Shown here: positions 17,649-26,804 of the stretch, piece by piece
How positions within the stretch are numbered: the stretch's first letter is position 1
Layout of the letters: the number at the start of each line of letters is the position of its first letter
Assembly: GCA_024642705.1 (NCBI GenBank)
Contig: JAHEAQ010000001.1
Span: 238,225 to 302,224, forward strand
Source: Bacteroidota bacterium
Lineage (GTDB): Bacteria; Bacteroidota; Bacteroidia; Chitinophagales; Saprospiraceae
Direction: 5' to 3'
Length of the DNA: 64,000 nt
Position numbers and translations under genes: made by a program
The notes under the pieces: model-generated
Database searches by the model: none
The model's input: the letters and a program-made list of their open reading frames with translations, nothing else
Told to the model about the DNA's origin: nothing

Positions 17649-18437
17649 TTAATTTCGTTTTCCGAAGTGCAAATTTACATAAAGATTGAAGAAAAAAGGA
17701 TTATCTGAGTGATTCTCTGTAGGAGCCATTAAAGGAATAACTCTAGTATATACATCTAACATCGCTCCAATTTCAATTGCTTTCACAAATTCATCATAGG
17801 CACCTGCATCGAAATGTATTCCAATTTTACCTTGAATTCCAGGAATTACTTTTGACTCAAGTAAACCTTCGGAAAAATTTGCTTGGCTATGGATTTCGGA
17901 TAAATCGAGGAATTGTTCCGAAGTTTCCTCACTGTATTTTATTTTTTTTGTAAAATATTTACCTGCTTCATTCGATTCATAAACCTGGACATAATATGGT
18001 TTTAAAATCCCTAATGCTGGTCCAATTTCATAATTGTATCCCACTGCAATTCCTTTTCTCTTTGCTTTTTCAGTCAAATATTTCGTTCTTCCAATTCCAG
18101 CTCTCAAAGCAAAAAAATTATTTATTTTTCCATATGAAAAAGATCCGTTTCCTCTAACTAAGGTAAGATTATATGGTCTACTTTGTGATTTCTCTCGTGG
18201 ATCAGAAATTTTCCCCAATTCAAAATGGTAATATTTAGTTCTGTTGTAACTAATAATCTGACCGATGTTATATGCTACAGCCCATCCATTGGCATGAATT
18301 CTGAAATCTACAGTTTTCTCAAAATTATATACTACACCTTTATTATCATAGTCAATTGACTTTGGCTGAAAGGTAACCTGACCTTTTAAAGGTATCAGAA
18401 AAACCGACATGATTGGTATAAGTAGTAGTATTTTCAT
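17649..18437 (-). CDS. Predicted outer-membrane beta-barrel or periplasmic protein, upstream of lipA
   Basis: 262 residues with a signal peptide ([19 protein letters not shown]). The mature part alternates polar and apolar residues with many Tyr/Phe/Gly, has repeated beta-strand pairs ([31 protein letters not shown]) and ends in [12 protein letters not shown], close to the aromatic-terminated strand of outer-membrane barrels. I do not recognise a named family. The 11-base gap suggests a shared transcript with lipA; whether the functions are linked is unknown. Confidence 0.55.
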   Translation of the reverse strand: MKILLLIPIMSVFLIPLKGQVTFQPKSIDYDNKGVVYNFEKTVDFRIHANGWAVAYNIGQIISYNRTKYYHFELGKISDPREKSQSRPYNLTLVRGNGSFSYGKINNFFALRAGIGRTKYLTEKAKRKGIAVGYNYEIGPALGILKPYYVQVYESNEAGKYFTKKIKYSEETSEQFLDLSEIHSQANFSEGLLESKVIPGIQGKIGIHFDAGAYDEFVKAIEIGAMLDVYTRVIPLMAPTENHSDNPFFFNLYVNLHFGKRN

Positions 18438-18618
18438 TCCTAAAATTAACTATGAATTATAAATAGTTTTTAACAATAAAGGTTCTGAAATTTTGATCTT
18501 TTTTTATAGTTCTTGACTAAAATACATATTAATATTTAATAGGTAAGAAAAAACTTGAAATTTTATTTTAAAAGTTTTTTACAAATCTTTGTTGGTTATG
18601 TCTAAAAGACCCCAAATA

Positions 18619-18652
18619 TAAAGTAGGATTCTACTTTAAGAACCCTACTTTA
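18619..18652 (-). terminator. Possible terminator hairpin downstream of the SH3 gene
   Basis: AAAGTAGG (18620-18627) pairs with CCTACTTT (18644-18651) over a 16-base loop. The T-tract on either strand is weak, so this is only a tentative terminator for the minus-strand SH3 gene ending at 18704. Confidence 0.35.
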
Positions 18653-18703
18653 AAAAATCAACTTTGAGCAAAAATCTGGATTATTTACTTTTTAAATACA
18701 CTT

Positions 18704-19423
18704 TTAACAGCCTTGATGGATTGTTTGACATGATATTTTTATTTGACCAGCAATTTCTGAAATGACAATCAACCCTCCGTTAATTTTTATTCTATTTACC
18801 TTGCCAAATTGATTTTCGAAGAAAACAGAATTTTCCTTCAATATTGATCTGTTAGACCTTGTATCCATCATACTTTCTATAAGATGGTAAGCATCCATAA
18901 TTCTAATATTTGAAATTGAAAATTCAACTTTCATCATTTGTTCAGAATCATGAACGAATAGCTCATTGCCAGAAAGATTTGAAACTGTCGTAATAGAATT
19001 TTCACTTTTGGCCAAGGTGTCTATTTTTAAAAATTCATAGTTATTAAATGCCCATGTATACAGAGCAATGCTCAGATTATTGATATCGGACGAAAATTCT
19101 GCATCCCATAATGGAACATTTAATATGCTCACAAAGCCATCGAAAATATATCCAATTTGACCTTTACTTTTCACTTTTATCCAAGTACCCTCCACCCACT
19201 CAATTCGAAATAGAGAAGATGAGGTCGTGTCATCTTTAATAATCTCGACTTTCTCGCCGTACGAAATGACTCCAAGAACTGGGGCATTAATTTCTGGCGT
19301 CAACCTTAATTTCAGACCTGATTTTGCCATAACTATCAGGCTTGGTTCTTCATTAACAATAGTATTTCCAAATGCCATGCTATTCATAAGTATGGCGATA
19401 ATAAAAAGATTTGCAATATTCAT
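18704..19423 (-). CDS. Secreted bacterial SH3-domain protein
   Basis: 239 residues from ATG 19423, chosen over an ORF extended 12 codons upstream because it starts a clean signal peptide (MNIANLFIIAILMNSMAFG). Residues about 25-95 are an SH3b domain (LKLRLTPEINAPVLGVISYGEKVEII, with GTWIKVKSKGQIGYIFDGFV), normally a cell-wall or protein-binding module. The C-terminal half is of unknown fold and ends CQTIHQGC. No catalytic domain is attached. Unlinked to its neighbours. Confidence 0.7.
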   Translation of the reverse strand: MNIANLFIIAILMNSMAFGNTIVNEEPSLIVMAKSGLKLRLTPEINAPVLGVISYGEKVEIIKDDTTSSSLFRIEWVEGTWIKVKSKGQIGYIFDGFVSILNVPLWDAEFSSDINNLSIALYTWAFNNYEFLKIDTLAKSENSITTVSNLSGNELFVHDSEQMMKVEFSISNIRIMDAYHLIESMMDTRSNRSILKENSVFFENQFGKVNRIKINGGLIVISEIAGQIKISCQTIHQGC

Positions 19424-19668
19424 AGTTTGAAATTTTGTTGAAACATTTCTAAAGAGCATCCTTTTTCTAGTTTCAGATGAAATAATAACTGCAAGTAAAG
19501 GGACTTTTTATTAGGATATCTGACCAACTATTATTTGTTAATTTCTCTCGACAATCTGAATTGGTTCGTCTAAAAAACGTATATAATAATAAAAAGGAAA
19601 ACCTTTCTGTATGCTTTCTGTAAAGAATTGATTATCTTAAGTGTCCAGCAGTATAAAACTATATACTT

Positions 19669-20322
19669 ATGATCTACAATCTATCAGACCATAACAGTGT
19701 TGCTTCATATTTTATCTCTGAACTTCGAGATATTAATATTCAAAAAGATAAAATGAGATTTCGCGAAAACTTGCGAAAAATAAGTCAGATATTGGCTTAT
19801 GAATTGAGCAAAACACTGAATTATGAACCCAAAGAAGTAGAAACTCCTTATGGTTCTCTCCAAATGGAAATTCCATCTGCAGGGGTAGTTTTAGTACCAA
19901 TTCTGAGAGCTGGTATTGCAATGCATCAAGGTTTGATGGATTTCTTTCCAGATGCCGAAAGTTCATTTATGAGTACTACAAGATTAATACACAAAGATGG
20001 TACAATGGATGTAAATCTTGATTATGTATCCTCACCAATGGTTGAAAATCGAGTGGTAGTTTTAGCGGATCCGCTTATTGCAACTGGCTCCACTATTCAT
20101 AAAGCTTATAAAACAATATTGAAATACGGAAAGCCACAATCTATTCATGTTGTTTCGGTTATTGCATGTATAGATGGCGTAGAATACCTTTCACGAAAAA
20201 TACCAAGACTCAAAATTTGGACAGGATCTATTGATCAAGAGCTAACCGCAAAATCTCTTATAGTACCAGGATTGGGTGATGTAAATGAATTAAGTTTCGG
20301 GCGAGCAATTGATCTGGATTAA
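19669..20322 (+). CDS. upp: Uracil phosphoribosyltransferase
   Basis: Salvages uracil to UMP with PRPP. The 217 residues include the uracil-binding segment and PRPP motif, here VVVLADPLIATGSTIHKAYK near residue 125. The C-terminal IVPGLGDVNELSFG resembles the conserved PGLGDAGDRIFG. AT-rich 200-base gap separates it from the BlaI promoter. Stand-alone. Confidence 0.85.
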   Translation: MIYNLSDHNSVASYFISELRDINIQKDKMRFRENLRKISQILAYELSKTLNYEPKEVETPYGSLQMEIPSAGVVLVPILRAGIAMHQGLMDFFPDAESSFMSTTRLIHKDGTMDVNLDYVSSPMVENRVVVLADPLIATGSTIHKAYKTILKYGKPQSIHVVSVIACIDGVEYLSRKIPRLKIWTGSIDQELTAKSLIVPGLGDVNELSFGRAIDLD

Positions 20323-20468
20323 TAAAAAGTAGTAAGATTTACAAAGCATTTTGTTCTTTATTCCATAGGGTAAAATTGCAATTTTCGATCTTTTTATAAA
20401 ATGAATTAAACTCCGGTATATAAATATTTTAAATATTGGGAACTCCTCTAAAAAAATAATTAAATAAA

Positions 20469-20523
20469 TTTGGAAGTTTTAAAATTTGGTTCTACATTTG
20501 TAGAACAACAACTACAAACATAG
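20469..20523 (+). promoter_or_regulatory. Promoter with overlapping BlaI-type operators
   Basis: A -33 TTTG (20469-20472) lies 20 bases ahead of the perfect -7 box TACATTTG (20493-20500). The box sits inside an inverted repeat, 20490-20505, with seven-base arms TTCTACA/TGTAGAA around TT. This contains TACAnnTGTA, the BlaI/MecI operator core. A second, weaker CTACAAACATAG copy is at 20512-20523. The predicted start of transcription is about 20505, so a bound repressor would block RNA polymerase directly. Confidence 0.75.
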
Positions 20524-20529
20524 AACACG

Positions 20530-20898
20530 ATGTTATCAAAAGGTGAAGAAAAAATAATGAGGATTCTTTGGAAAAAGAAAACTGCTTTCATGAAAGATAT
20601 TTTAGAAGAATTACCAGAACCAAAACCTGCAAAAACGACAGTTTCTACACTCTTAAAAAGAATGGTAGAAAAGGAAATGGTAGATTTCAATACTTTGGGT
20701 TCCGTCCGTGAATATTACCCAAAAGTTTCTAAGCAATCTTATTTCTCTAAAAGATTCAATGAATTCAAATCAAATTTTTTCAACGACTCTTCCACTCAAT
20801 TTGCTTCATTTTTCACCAAAAATACCAATCTAAGCATCTCTGAACTTGAGGAAATAAGAAAAATTATCAACGAAGAAATAAATAAGAAAAAACAATGA
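20530..20898 (+). CDS. BlaI/MecI/CopY-family transcriptional repressor
   Basis: 122 residues with the family winged helix at residues about 5-75 (GEEKIMRILWKKKTAFMKDILEEL, TTVSTLLKRMVEKEMV). The C-terminal half forms the dimerisation helices, and the family is cleaved by a cognate M56 sensor protease. The BlaR1-type gene starts inside its stop codon (ATGA, four bases shared), showing coupling. It likely represses its own promoter via the operators at 20490-20523. Confidence 0.88.
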   Translation: MLSKGEEKIMRILWKKKTAFMKDILEELPEPKPAKTTVSTLLKRMVEKEMVDFNTLGSVREYYPKVSKQSYFSKRFNEFKSNFFNDSSTQFASFFTKNTNLSISELEEIRKIINEEINKKKQ

Positions 20899-22637
20899 TG
20901 GTTTATTTATTAAAATTTAGCACTGTCTTATTGATCTTGATTATTTTTTATAAAATATTCTTAGAACATGAAAAGACATTCAAGTTCAATAGGTTTTTCC
21001 TTTTAACTTCTTTATTGTTCAGCGTCATTTCTCCATTTTTTGTAATATATGTTAGTCCTGAATGGTTGGATATTCCAACACAACAAACTCAAAATATTGT
21101 TACTCAATCTGAATTTATTGGGTCTCCAATAAATATAAAATATGTCGAACAACCAAGCTTGAATTATTATAACATATTACTTACAATTTATTGGACCGTT
21201 TTTATTTTATTGGCTTTTAGGTTTGTCTGGAACTTAAAGAATTTGATTGCAAAATGCAATAAATATGGTCAAGTAATAAATAACAAGTTTCATATCGTTC
21301 TCGATGAAAACAAAATTCTTCCACATAGTTTTTTCAACTACCTCTTTTTCAATAGAGAAGACTTTGAGAATGGAAAAATCGATGCAACCATAATAAGACA
21401 TGAACAACGCCATGCCGAAGCATATCACAGCATAGATATTATACTAATGGAATTAACACTTTTATTTTTTTGGTTCAACCCAATTTTATATTGGTATAAA
21501 AAGACTATGTTACTAAATCATGAATTCTATGCTGATCTACAAAATGACAATAAAAATCTTAAATATTATCAAAGACTTATTTTAAGTCAAGTATTTCCAA
21601 AAAAAGCAAACTATCTGGCCAGTGGTTTCAATTATTCATTTATTAAAAAACGTATGAAAATGTTACAAAAATCACACAATGGACCATATTTAAGGGTCAA
21701 ACAATCCTTAATCATTCCTCTTTTACTTATTATTTCATTAGTAGTAAGTAAGAAAATGATTTCACAAAATAATTCCACAACGAATCACACAGTGGTATTC
21801 ATTAATGGAAATAATTCCACTTCAAATACTACTTTTTCTCATTTGAATCATGACAATAAAACCATGAATTCTGATGAGATTGGGAAAATCATCAAATCAG
21901 AGGGAATTACCTCTTTTGATAAGATCGGAATTGTAAACAATGGAAAGAAATACGAAGGTTCAGCAGTTACGGAGTTTAAGTATCTAGAAGACAAATCTGA
22001 ATTATTTATGCGAGGACTGAGTAATGCTAGTGCATTAATAATTATCCAGACAGAAAAATCTGCTTCAGGAAAAAAAGTCAGAGAAGTTAAAATAGATGAA
22101 TCCAACGATGATGCAAAAGCTTCCGCAAAAGTTGTATATAATGATTCAGAATCAATGTTACCGCCACCACCGCCGCCTGTCCAAAGAATTAATAGTAATG
22201 GTTCAAATAAATATGATAATGTACCAGGACCGCCACCACCTCCTGTCGCTCCAAACGCGCCAATGCCTCCTGCACCTCCTGTACCTCCAGCACCACCTAC
22301 ACCCCCAGCGCCACCAGTGCCACCTTCACCAAATATTGAAGAAGCAGAACTTGTTATGAAAGCTGAGCAAGTCAGAATGGAAGCTGAGCAAGCAAGAGCA
22401 TTGGAACAACAATTAGCCATGAAAGCGGAAATGGAAAAACTAATTGAACAACAGGTAGAAATGAAAGCGGAACAAGAAAAAATGGTGGAACAGCAACTAG
22501 CCATGAAAGCGGAAATGGAAAAAATGGTGGAACAAAATGTAATTATGGAGAAAGAAAAGGCTAAAATGAAAGAAGAAAAAGCTAAAGAGGAGAAAGAAAA
22601 GCTAAAAGAAAAACAGAAAAAGGAAAAAAATCAATAA
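20895..22637 (+). CDS. BlaR1-type M56 sensor protease with proline-rich and coiled-coil tail
   Basis: 580 residues. The N-terminal half is the M56 membrane protease: helices near residues 2-20, 32-55, 90-115, 180-197 and 275-292, and a gluzincin site HEQRH (His169, Glu170, His173). Family members sense an envelope signal and cleave the BlaI repressor. In classical BlaR1 a penicillin-binding domain follows; here residues about 300-400 are a small unrecognised domain, about 423-478 are proline-rich (PPPPPP, PPAPPVPPAPP), and about 483-580 a Glu/Lys/Met coiled coil with repeats MKAEMEK/VEQQL. So beta-lactam sensing is not indicated. The coiled-coil tail probably binds a partner or the wall. Confidence 0.85.
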   Translation: MMVYLLKFSTVLLILIIFYKIFLEHEKTFKFNRFFLLTSLLFSVISPFFVIYVSPEWLDIPTQQTQNIVTQSEFIGSPINIKYVEQPSLNYYNILLTIYWTVFILLAFRFVWNLKNLIAKCNKYGQVINNKFHIVLDENKILPHSFFNYLFFNREDFENGKIDATIIRHEQRHAEAYHSIDIILMELTLLFFWFNPILYWYKKTMLLNHEFYADLQNDNKNLKYYQRLILSQVFPKKANYLASGFNYSFIKKRMKMLQKSHNGPYLRVKQSLIIPLLLIISLVVSKKMISQNNSTTNHTVVFINGNNSTSNTTFSHLNHDNKTMNSDEIGKIIKSEGITSFDKIGIVNNGKKYEGSAVTEFKYLEDKSELFMRGLSNASALIIIQTEKSASGKKVREVKIDESNDDAKASAKVVYNDSESMLPPPPPPVQRINSNGSNKYDNVPGPPPPPVAPNAPMPPAPPVPPAPPTPPAPPVPPSPNIEEAELVMKAEQVRMEAEQARALEQQLAMKAEMEKLIEQQVEMKAEQEKMVEQQLAMKAEMEKMVEQNVIMEKEKAKMKEEKAKEEKEKLKEKQKKEKNQ

Positions 22638-22654
22638 TATAAATAGGCAATAAA

Positions 22655-22690
22655 AAATGAGGCAATTAGTAATTATTTGCCTCATTTATT
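22655..22690. terminator. Bidirectional terminator
   Basis: AAATGAGGCAA (22655-22665) pairs with TTGCCTCATTT (22677-22687), followed by ATTTTT on the plus strand and preceded by AAAAA (T's on the minus strand). It separates the convergent BlaR1-type and EamA genes. Confidence 0.8.
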
Positions 22691-22691
22691 T

Positions 22692-23525
22692 TTAAGGTTT
22701 TAATAAAAAACTGCTCAAAATAATAAATGATCCTCCGATGATCACATTCCAACTTAAGGATTCTCCAAGTATAAAATAACCTAAAATCATAGTACTTGGA
22801 ATTTCCAAATACATTAAACTAGATGTTATTGAAGCTTTCATATACTTAAGGCCAACCATAAATAAGCTGAAAGTAACTACGCCAATTGCCATTCCATAAC
22901 CAATTCCAAGACTTACATTTTTTAAGGAAATATTGCCAATATCCATTAAAAAAAAAGGTAAAAATAAAATCATTCCACTCAAGTTCTGATAAAAAAGAAC
23001 TTCATTTCTTTCATAATCCAAATTTGTCTTTTTCATTAAAATAACCACATAAGCAAAAACTATAGCTGCTCCAATTGCTGAAAACATTCCTAAAAAATCC
23101 GAATCTGAAAATGAAAATGTTTTGTTGGAATAAACAATAACCAATCCCAAGAAAGCAAACAACATCAATCCAATTTGCTTTTTATTCATTTGTTCTCCTA
23201 ATAGTCTATTTGCCAACAACAAAGTAAATATCGGATAGGTATAAAAAAGTACTACAGCGTTGCCTACGGACGTTAGGACGTACGCCATAATAAATAAATA
23301 AATTCTAAAACTGCTTAATACTGAAAATTTGAATAATGAAAGGAATCCTGATTTGAAAAGCTTCTTTTTTTGAATTAGAAGCAATGCACCCAAAAATAAA
23401 GTGGGTACTGTGGTGCGCATCCATGCAATTGCTGTTGCATCCATATCAATAAATTTGATAAAAATACCCCCGAGCCCAGCAATTAATGCTGCAACAACAA
23501 CTGCGATGAAAGATTTTCCTTTCAT
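22692..23525 (-). CDS. EamA/DMT-family transporter
   Basis: 277 residues with about ten hydrophobic helices in two EamA repeats (GIFIKFIDMDATAIAWMRTTVPTLF in the first, LGLVIVYSNKTF at the junction, YLEIPSTMILGYFILGES in the second). The family exports amino acids, sugars or metabolites. The substrate is not predictable. The start codon is ATG 23525, about 30 bases after a -7 box at 23557-23564. Single gene. Confidence 0.85.
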   Translation of the reverse strand: MKGKSFIAVVVAALIAGLGGIFIKFIDMDATAIAWMRTTVPTLFLGALLLIQKKKLFKSGFLSLFKFSVLSSFRIYLFIMAYVLTSVGNAVVLFYTYPIFTLLLANRLLGEQMNKKQIGLMLFAFLGLVIVYSNKTFSFSDSDFLGMFSAIGAAIVFAYVVILMKKTNLDYERNEVLFYQNLSGMILFLPFFLMDIGNISLKNVSLGIGYGMAIGVVTFSLFMVGLKYMKASITSSLMYLEIPSTMILGYFILGESLSWNVIIGGSFIILSSFLLKP

Positions 23526-23556
23526 AAAATAATCAGATATATTATAATTAAGTGCG

Positions 23557-23564
23557 CAAAACTA
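23557..23564 (-). promoter_or_regulatory. -7 promoter box of the EamA transporter gene
   Basis: CAAAACTA on the plus strand reads TAGTTTTG on the minus strand, an exact TAnnTTTG match. Initiation would be near 23552, giving a 5' leader of about 27 bases. No -33 TTG is obvious. Confidence 0.45.
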
Positions 23565-23774
23565 ATTCAATTTGCATTACTTATAGAAAAATTGTAAAAT
23601 TTTAGTGTTCTGATTTATTTCAATCAAAAAATTATATTAACAATTGAAAAGGTATCTTAAAGACAGTTATTACATTACACATCTTGAATCAATATAGTTA
23701 TAATGGAAAATATTAGTGCAAACTTGATGATAATGAATTTATTCAACTATTTTTAATTCACAAAATCAAATACT

Positions 23775-25253
23775 TTGGAACAAACAATTAGTCCAGCTTT
23801 AATTATTTCTATTGTCTCCCTTTATTTCTTAATGTTGATAGGCGTTTCCTATTTCACAAGCAAAGGGGCAGGTAACCAAACATTTTTTAACGCTGATAGA
23901 AAATCACCTTGGCTTTTGGTGGCTATAGGTATGATTGGTGCTTCACTTTCTGGCGTTACTTTTATATCAATTCCGGGGGTTGTAGGAAAAGGTGGATATA
24001 ATATGAACTTTTCATATATGCAAATGGTGTTAGGGTACTTGGTTGGTTATGCAGTTATAGCGCTTGTTCTAATGCCAATATATTATAAAATTGGATTAAC
24101 AACCATCTATACTTACTTAGATGACAGATTTGGAAAATATTCATATTTGGTTGGGTCGCTGTATTTTTTACTCTCTAGATTGGTAGGGTCAGCATTGAGG
24201 CTTTTTTTGGTCTCAATTGTATTTCAAAAAATTGCGATGGACCATTTGGGAGTTCCTTATTTTGTGACTGTATTGATTGCAATTGCATTAATTTGGGTCT
24301 ACACATTTAAAGGTGGAATTAAAACAATAGTGTTCACTGACACTTTACAAACTTTTTGTATGATAACAGCTGTTTTACTGACAGTTGTTGCCATTGGGAA
24401 ATCTCTAGGAGCCACCAATATTTTTGATACTTTCTCCTTAGTAAAAGATAGTGCTTATAGTCAAATGTTCTTTTTTGAAAATGGATGGAATGATCCCAAC
24501 AACTTTTTTAAGCAGTTTATTAGTGGAGCCTTAATTGCTACAGCTATGACAGGGCTAGATCAAGACATGATGCAAAAGAATTTAACCTGCAAAAACCTGG
24601 GTGAAGCTCAAAAAAATATTTTCACATTCAGTGCAATTCTAATATTTGCCAACATACTTTTCCTTTCTTTAGGTGCTTTATTGTATTTGTATGCGGCTTC
24701 AAAAGGAATACAAATTCCTGAAAAATCAGATCAACTTTACGCCCTTATTGCTTTGAATCATTTGAATCCTTTTATTGCTATTCTTTTTGTTTTGGGACTT
24801 ATTGCAGCGGCTTATTCAAGCGCTGATTCTGCATTAACTGCTTTGACAACTTCATTTTACATTGACATTTTGAAGTATGACAAAAGAGACAAATCAGAAA
24901 GGGAACAAAAGAGGACTAGAATGATAGTTCATATAGCTTTTTCGTTTTTGAGTTTTGTCATCATTCTAGCCGTTAAAGCATTAAATAATGATGCGATAAT
25001 CAATGATCTGTTTATTGCAGCAGGTTATACTTATGGGCCAATTATGGGGCTATTTGCTTTCGGAATTTTGACCAAATACAAAATTCACGATCAATGGACC
25101 ATTCCAATTTGCTTAATGTCTCCTATTATCACGTATTTTATCAATTCTAATTCAGAAGCTTGGTTTGGTGGTTTTTCTTTTGGGGCAACAATTTTAGGAT
25201 TAAATGCAATAATTACATTTATTGGCTTGTTTTTAGCTTCTAAAAGAAATTAA
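23775..25253 (+). CDS. Sodium:solute symporter (SSS family), linked to murQ
   Basis: 492 residues with about 13-14 transmembrane helices. The family core ASLSGVTFISIPG lies in TM2 (residues about 55-70), and helices near LYFLLSRLVGSALRL and AAYSSADSALTALTTSFYIDI follow, the latter close to the Na+-site region of SSS proteins. It starts at TTG 23775: an in-frame stop (23754-23756) is just upstream and the next ATG would cut the first helix. The gene is one base from murQ, so the substrate may be a peptidoglycan amino sugar such as MurNAc. In Tannerella a membrane transporter (MurT) is encoded with a MurNAc kinase and MurQ; here the kinase is not next to it. Confidence 0.82.
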   Translation: MEQTISPALIISIVSLYFLMLIGVSYFTSKGAGNQTFFNADRKSPWLLVAIGMIGASLSGVTFISIPGVVGKGGYNMNFSYMQMVLGYLVGYAVIALVLMPIYYKIGLTTIYTYLDDRFGKYSYLVGSLYFLLSRLVGSALRLFLVSIVFQKIAMDHLGVPYFVTVLIAIALIWVYTFKGGIKTIVFTDTLQTFCMITAVLLTVVAIGKSLGATNIFDTFSLVKDSAYSQMFFFENGWNDPNNFFKQFISGALIATAMTGLDQDMMQKNLTCKNLGEAQKNIFTFSAILIFANILFLSLGALLYLYAASKGIQIPEKSDQLYALIALNHLNPFIAILFVLGLIAAAYSSADSALTALTTSFYIDILKYDKRDKSEREQKRTRMIVHIAFSFLSFVIILAVKALNNDAIINDLFIAAGYTYGPIMGLFAFGILTKYKIHDQWTIPICLMSPIITYFINSNSEAWFGGFSFGATILGLNAIITFIGLFLASKRN

Positions 25254-25254
25254 T

Positions 25255-26058
25255 ATGGATAAAATAACAGAAAAGAGTTCATTATACAGGCATTTAGATA
25301 AAATGTCAACTAATGAAATTTTGATCAATATGAATAATGAAGATCAAAAAGTGGCAATTGCTGTGCGGGAGCAAATTATGGATATTGAAAAATTGGTGGA
25401 TCATATTGTCCCCAAAATGAAAGAAGGTGGTCGACTATTTTATATTGGAGCTGGCACTTCTGGCAGACTGGGAGTTTTAGATGCTTCTGAATGTCCCCCT
25501 ACATTTGGCGTTCCCCATGATTGGATAGTAGGATTGATAGCAGGGGGAGATATCGCTATAAGAAAATCTGTCGAACATGCTGAAGATGATGAAAATCAAG
25601 CAATCAAAGATTTAGAAGAATATAACATTGGTACTTTAGATACCGTCGTTGGAATAGCAGCCTCTGGAACAACGCCTTATGTAATTGGTGGTTTAAGAGA
25701 ATGTCAAAACCGCAAAATAAGTACTGGATGTATAGTTTGCAATCCTGGTGCCCCTGTCATCGAATATTCAGATTACCCGATAATTGCTCAAGTAGGACCA
25801 GAATTCCTTACGGGAAGTACAAGAATGAAATCAGGTACTGCACAAAAATTGATTTTAAATATGATCAGCACTTCAGCAATGATAAAATTAGGCAGAGTGG
25901 TAGATAACAAAATGGTAGACATGCAATTGTCTAATATTAAACTTTTAGACAGAGGAACAAAAATGGTGATGCAACAATGCAACCTCCATTATGACCAGGC
26001 AAAAGAACTTTTGTTAAAACATGGAAGTGTTAGAAAAGCAATTGAAAATTCAAATTAA
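25255..26058 (+). CDS. murQ: N-acetylmuramic acid 6-phosphate etherase
   Basis: Cleaves the lactyl ether of MurNAc-6-phosphate to GlcNAc-6-phosphate and D-lactate. The 267 residues carry the SIS sugar-isomerase fold: GRLFYIGAGTSGRLGVLDASECPPTFG near residue 60, conserved Glu in VEHAEDDENQA, and FLTGSTRMKSGTAQKLILNMIS. Slightly shorter than E. coli MurQ (298). It follows the symporter by one base. With anmK at 51.5 kb it supports recycling or scavenging of muropeptide sugars. Convergent with the rhomboid gene. Confidence 0.93.
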   Translation: MDKITEKSSLYRHLDKMSTNEILINMNNEDQKVAIAVREQIMDIEKLVDHIVPKMKEGGRLFYIGAGTSGRLGVLDASECPPTFGVPHDWIVGLIAGGDIAIRKSVEHAEDDENQAIKDLEEYNIGTLDTVVGIAASGTTPYVIGGLRECQNRKISTGCIVCNPGAPVIEYSDYPIIAQVGPEFLTGSTRMKSGTAQKLILNMISTSAMIKLGRVVDNKMVDMQLSNIKLLDRGTKMVMQQCNLHYDQAKELLLKHGSVRKAIENSN

Positions 26059-26068
26059 AAAAAGTTAA

Positions 26069-26803
26069 TTAAGTATTATCAGAATTCCAGCCACCAGATT
26101 TCCATATTGTTTCCTGATTTCTTTTGAATTGTTCTTCAGCATATCTTTCTGCTTTCGTTTTTTCAAAAACGTCTCTAGGTAGTAAATAATTTTGAGGTTC
26201 ATCTTCTTCGCCCTCCCAAGGGTTTTCTTTTTTATCATCGTCTTCTACAATTCCTTTCACAAGAAAAGCTACCATTAGGCCTGCTAAAGCTCCAAATAAA
26301 TGACTTTCCCAAGAAATTCCTTCTTTTGTCGGTAAAACACCTGCAAAATAACCGCTATACAAAATTGTTACGATAAGAGCCAAAACAATAGATCGCAAAT
26401 TTCGACGAAAAATTCCACTCCAAAACACAAAACTTACCAAACCATAGACAACTCCGCTTGCTCCAATATGAATGCTTCTTCTGGCAAACAACCATACCGC
26501 TAGACCCGTTAATAAGTAAATAATTACAAAAACTGGAATAGCTACCTTCTTATAGAAATAACCCAATATGGTCATTAATACAATTAATGGGATAGAATTT
26601 GATATCAAATGTTCAAAGCTTCCATGTATTAAAGGGGAGAAGAAAATTCCTTTTATTCCTGACCATTCTCTTGGAAATACGCCATAATATTCTAGATTTA
26701 AATTAGTACTTAATCCAATAAAATGAACAATCCATAATACAGCCACGAAGGCCATAGGTACTCTTATCAATTCTAGAATTTCATATATCGTTTTCTTATC
26801 CAA
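26069..26803 (-). CDS. Rhomboid-family intramembrane serine protease
   Basis: 244 residues with about six helices. Catalytic Ser116 in HIGASGVVYG and His168 in SWESHLFGALAG form the rhomboid dyad; the cleft-lining HGSFEHLISN (residues 60-69) is also typical. The C-terminal 60 residues are charged and cytoplasmic. The substrate is unknown; it acts on membrane helices. Its ATG lies one base beyond the stop of the upstream 26805-27503 gene, so the two are probably cotranscribed. Confidence 0.9.
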   Translation of the reverse strand: MDKKTIYEILELIRVPMAFVAVLWIVHFIGLSTNLNLEYYGVFPREWSGIKGIFFSPLIHGSFEHLISNSIPLIVLMTILGYFYKKVAIPVFVIIYLLTGLAVWLFARRSIHIGASGVVYGLVSFVFWSGIFRRNLRSIVLALIVTILYSGYFAGVLPTKEGISWESHLFGALAGLMVAFLVKGIVEDDDKKENPWEGEEDEPQNYLLPRDVFEKTKAERYAEEQFKRNQETIWKSGGWNSDNT

Positions 26804-26804
26804 A

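Noticed and set aside
21848-22504. 218-residue minus-strand frame rich in Gly, Ser and Cys opposite the BlaR1-type gene
   Set aside because: It is the reverse reading of the proline-rich and coiled-coil coding repeat, and lies wholly within the well-supported plus-strand gene.
23703-23756. 17-codon frame in the same frame as, and just ahead of, the sodium symporter
   Set aside because: No residue bias or hairpin that would make it a leader peptide; a short frame this size is common by chance.
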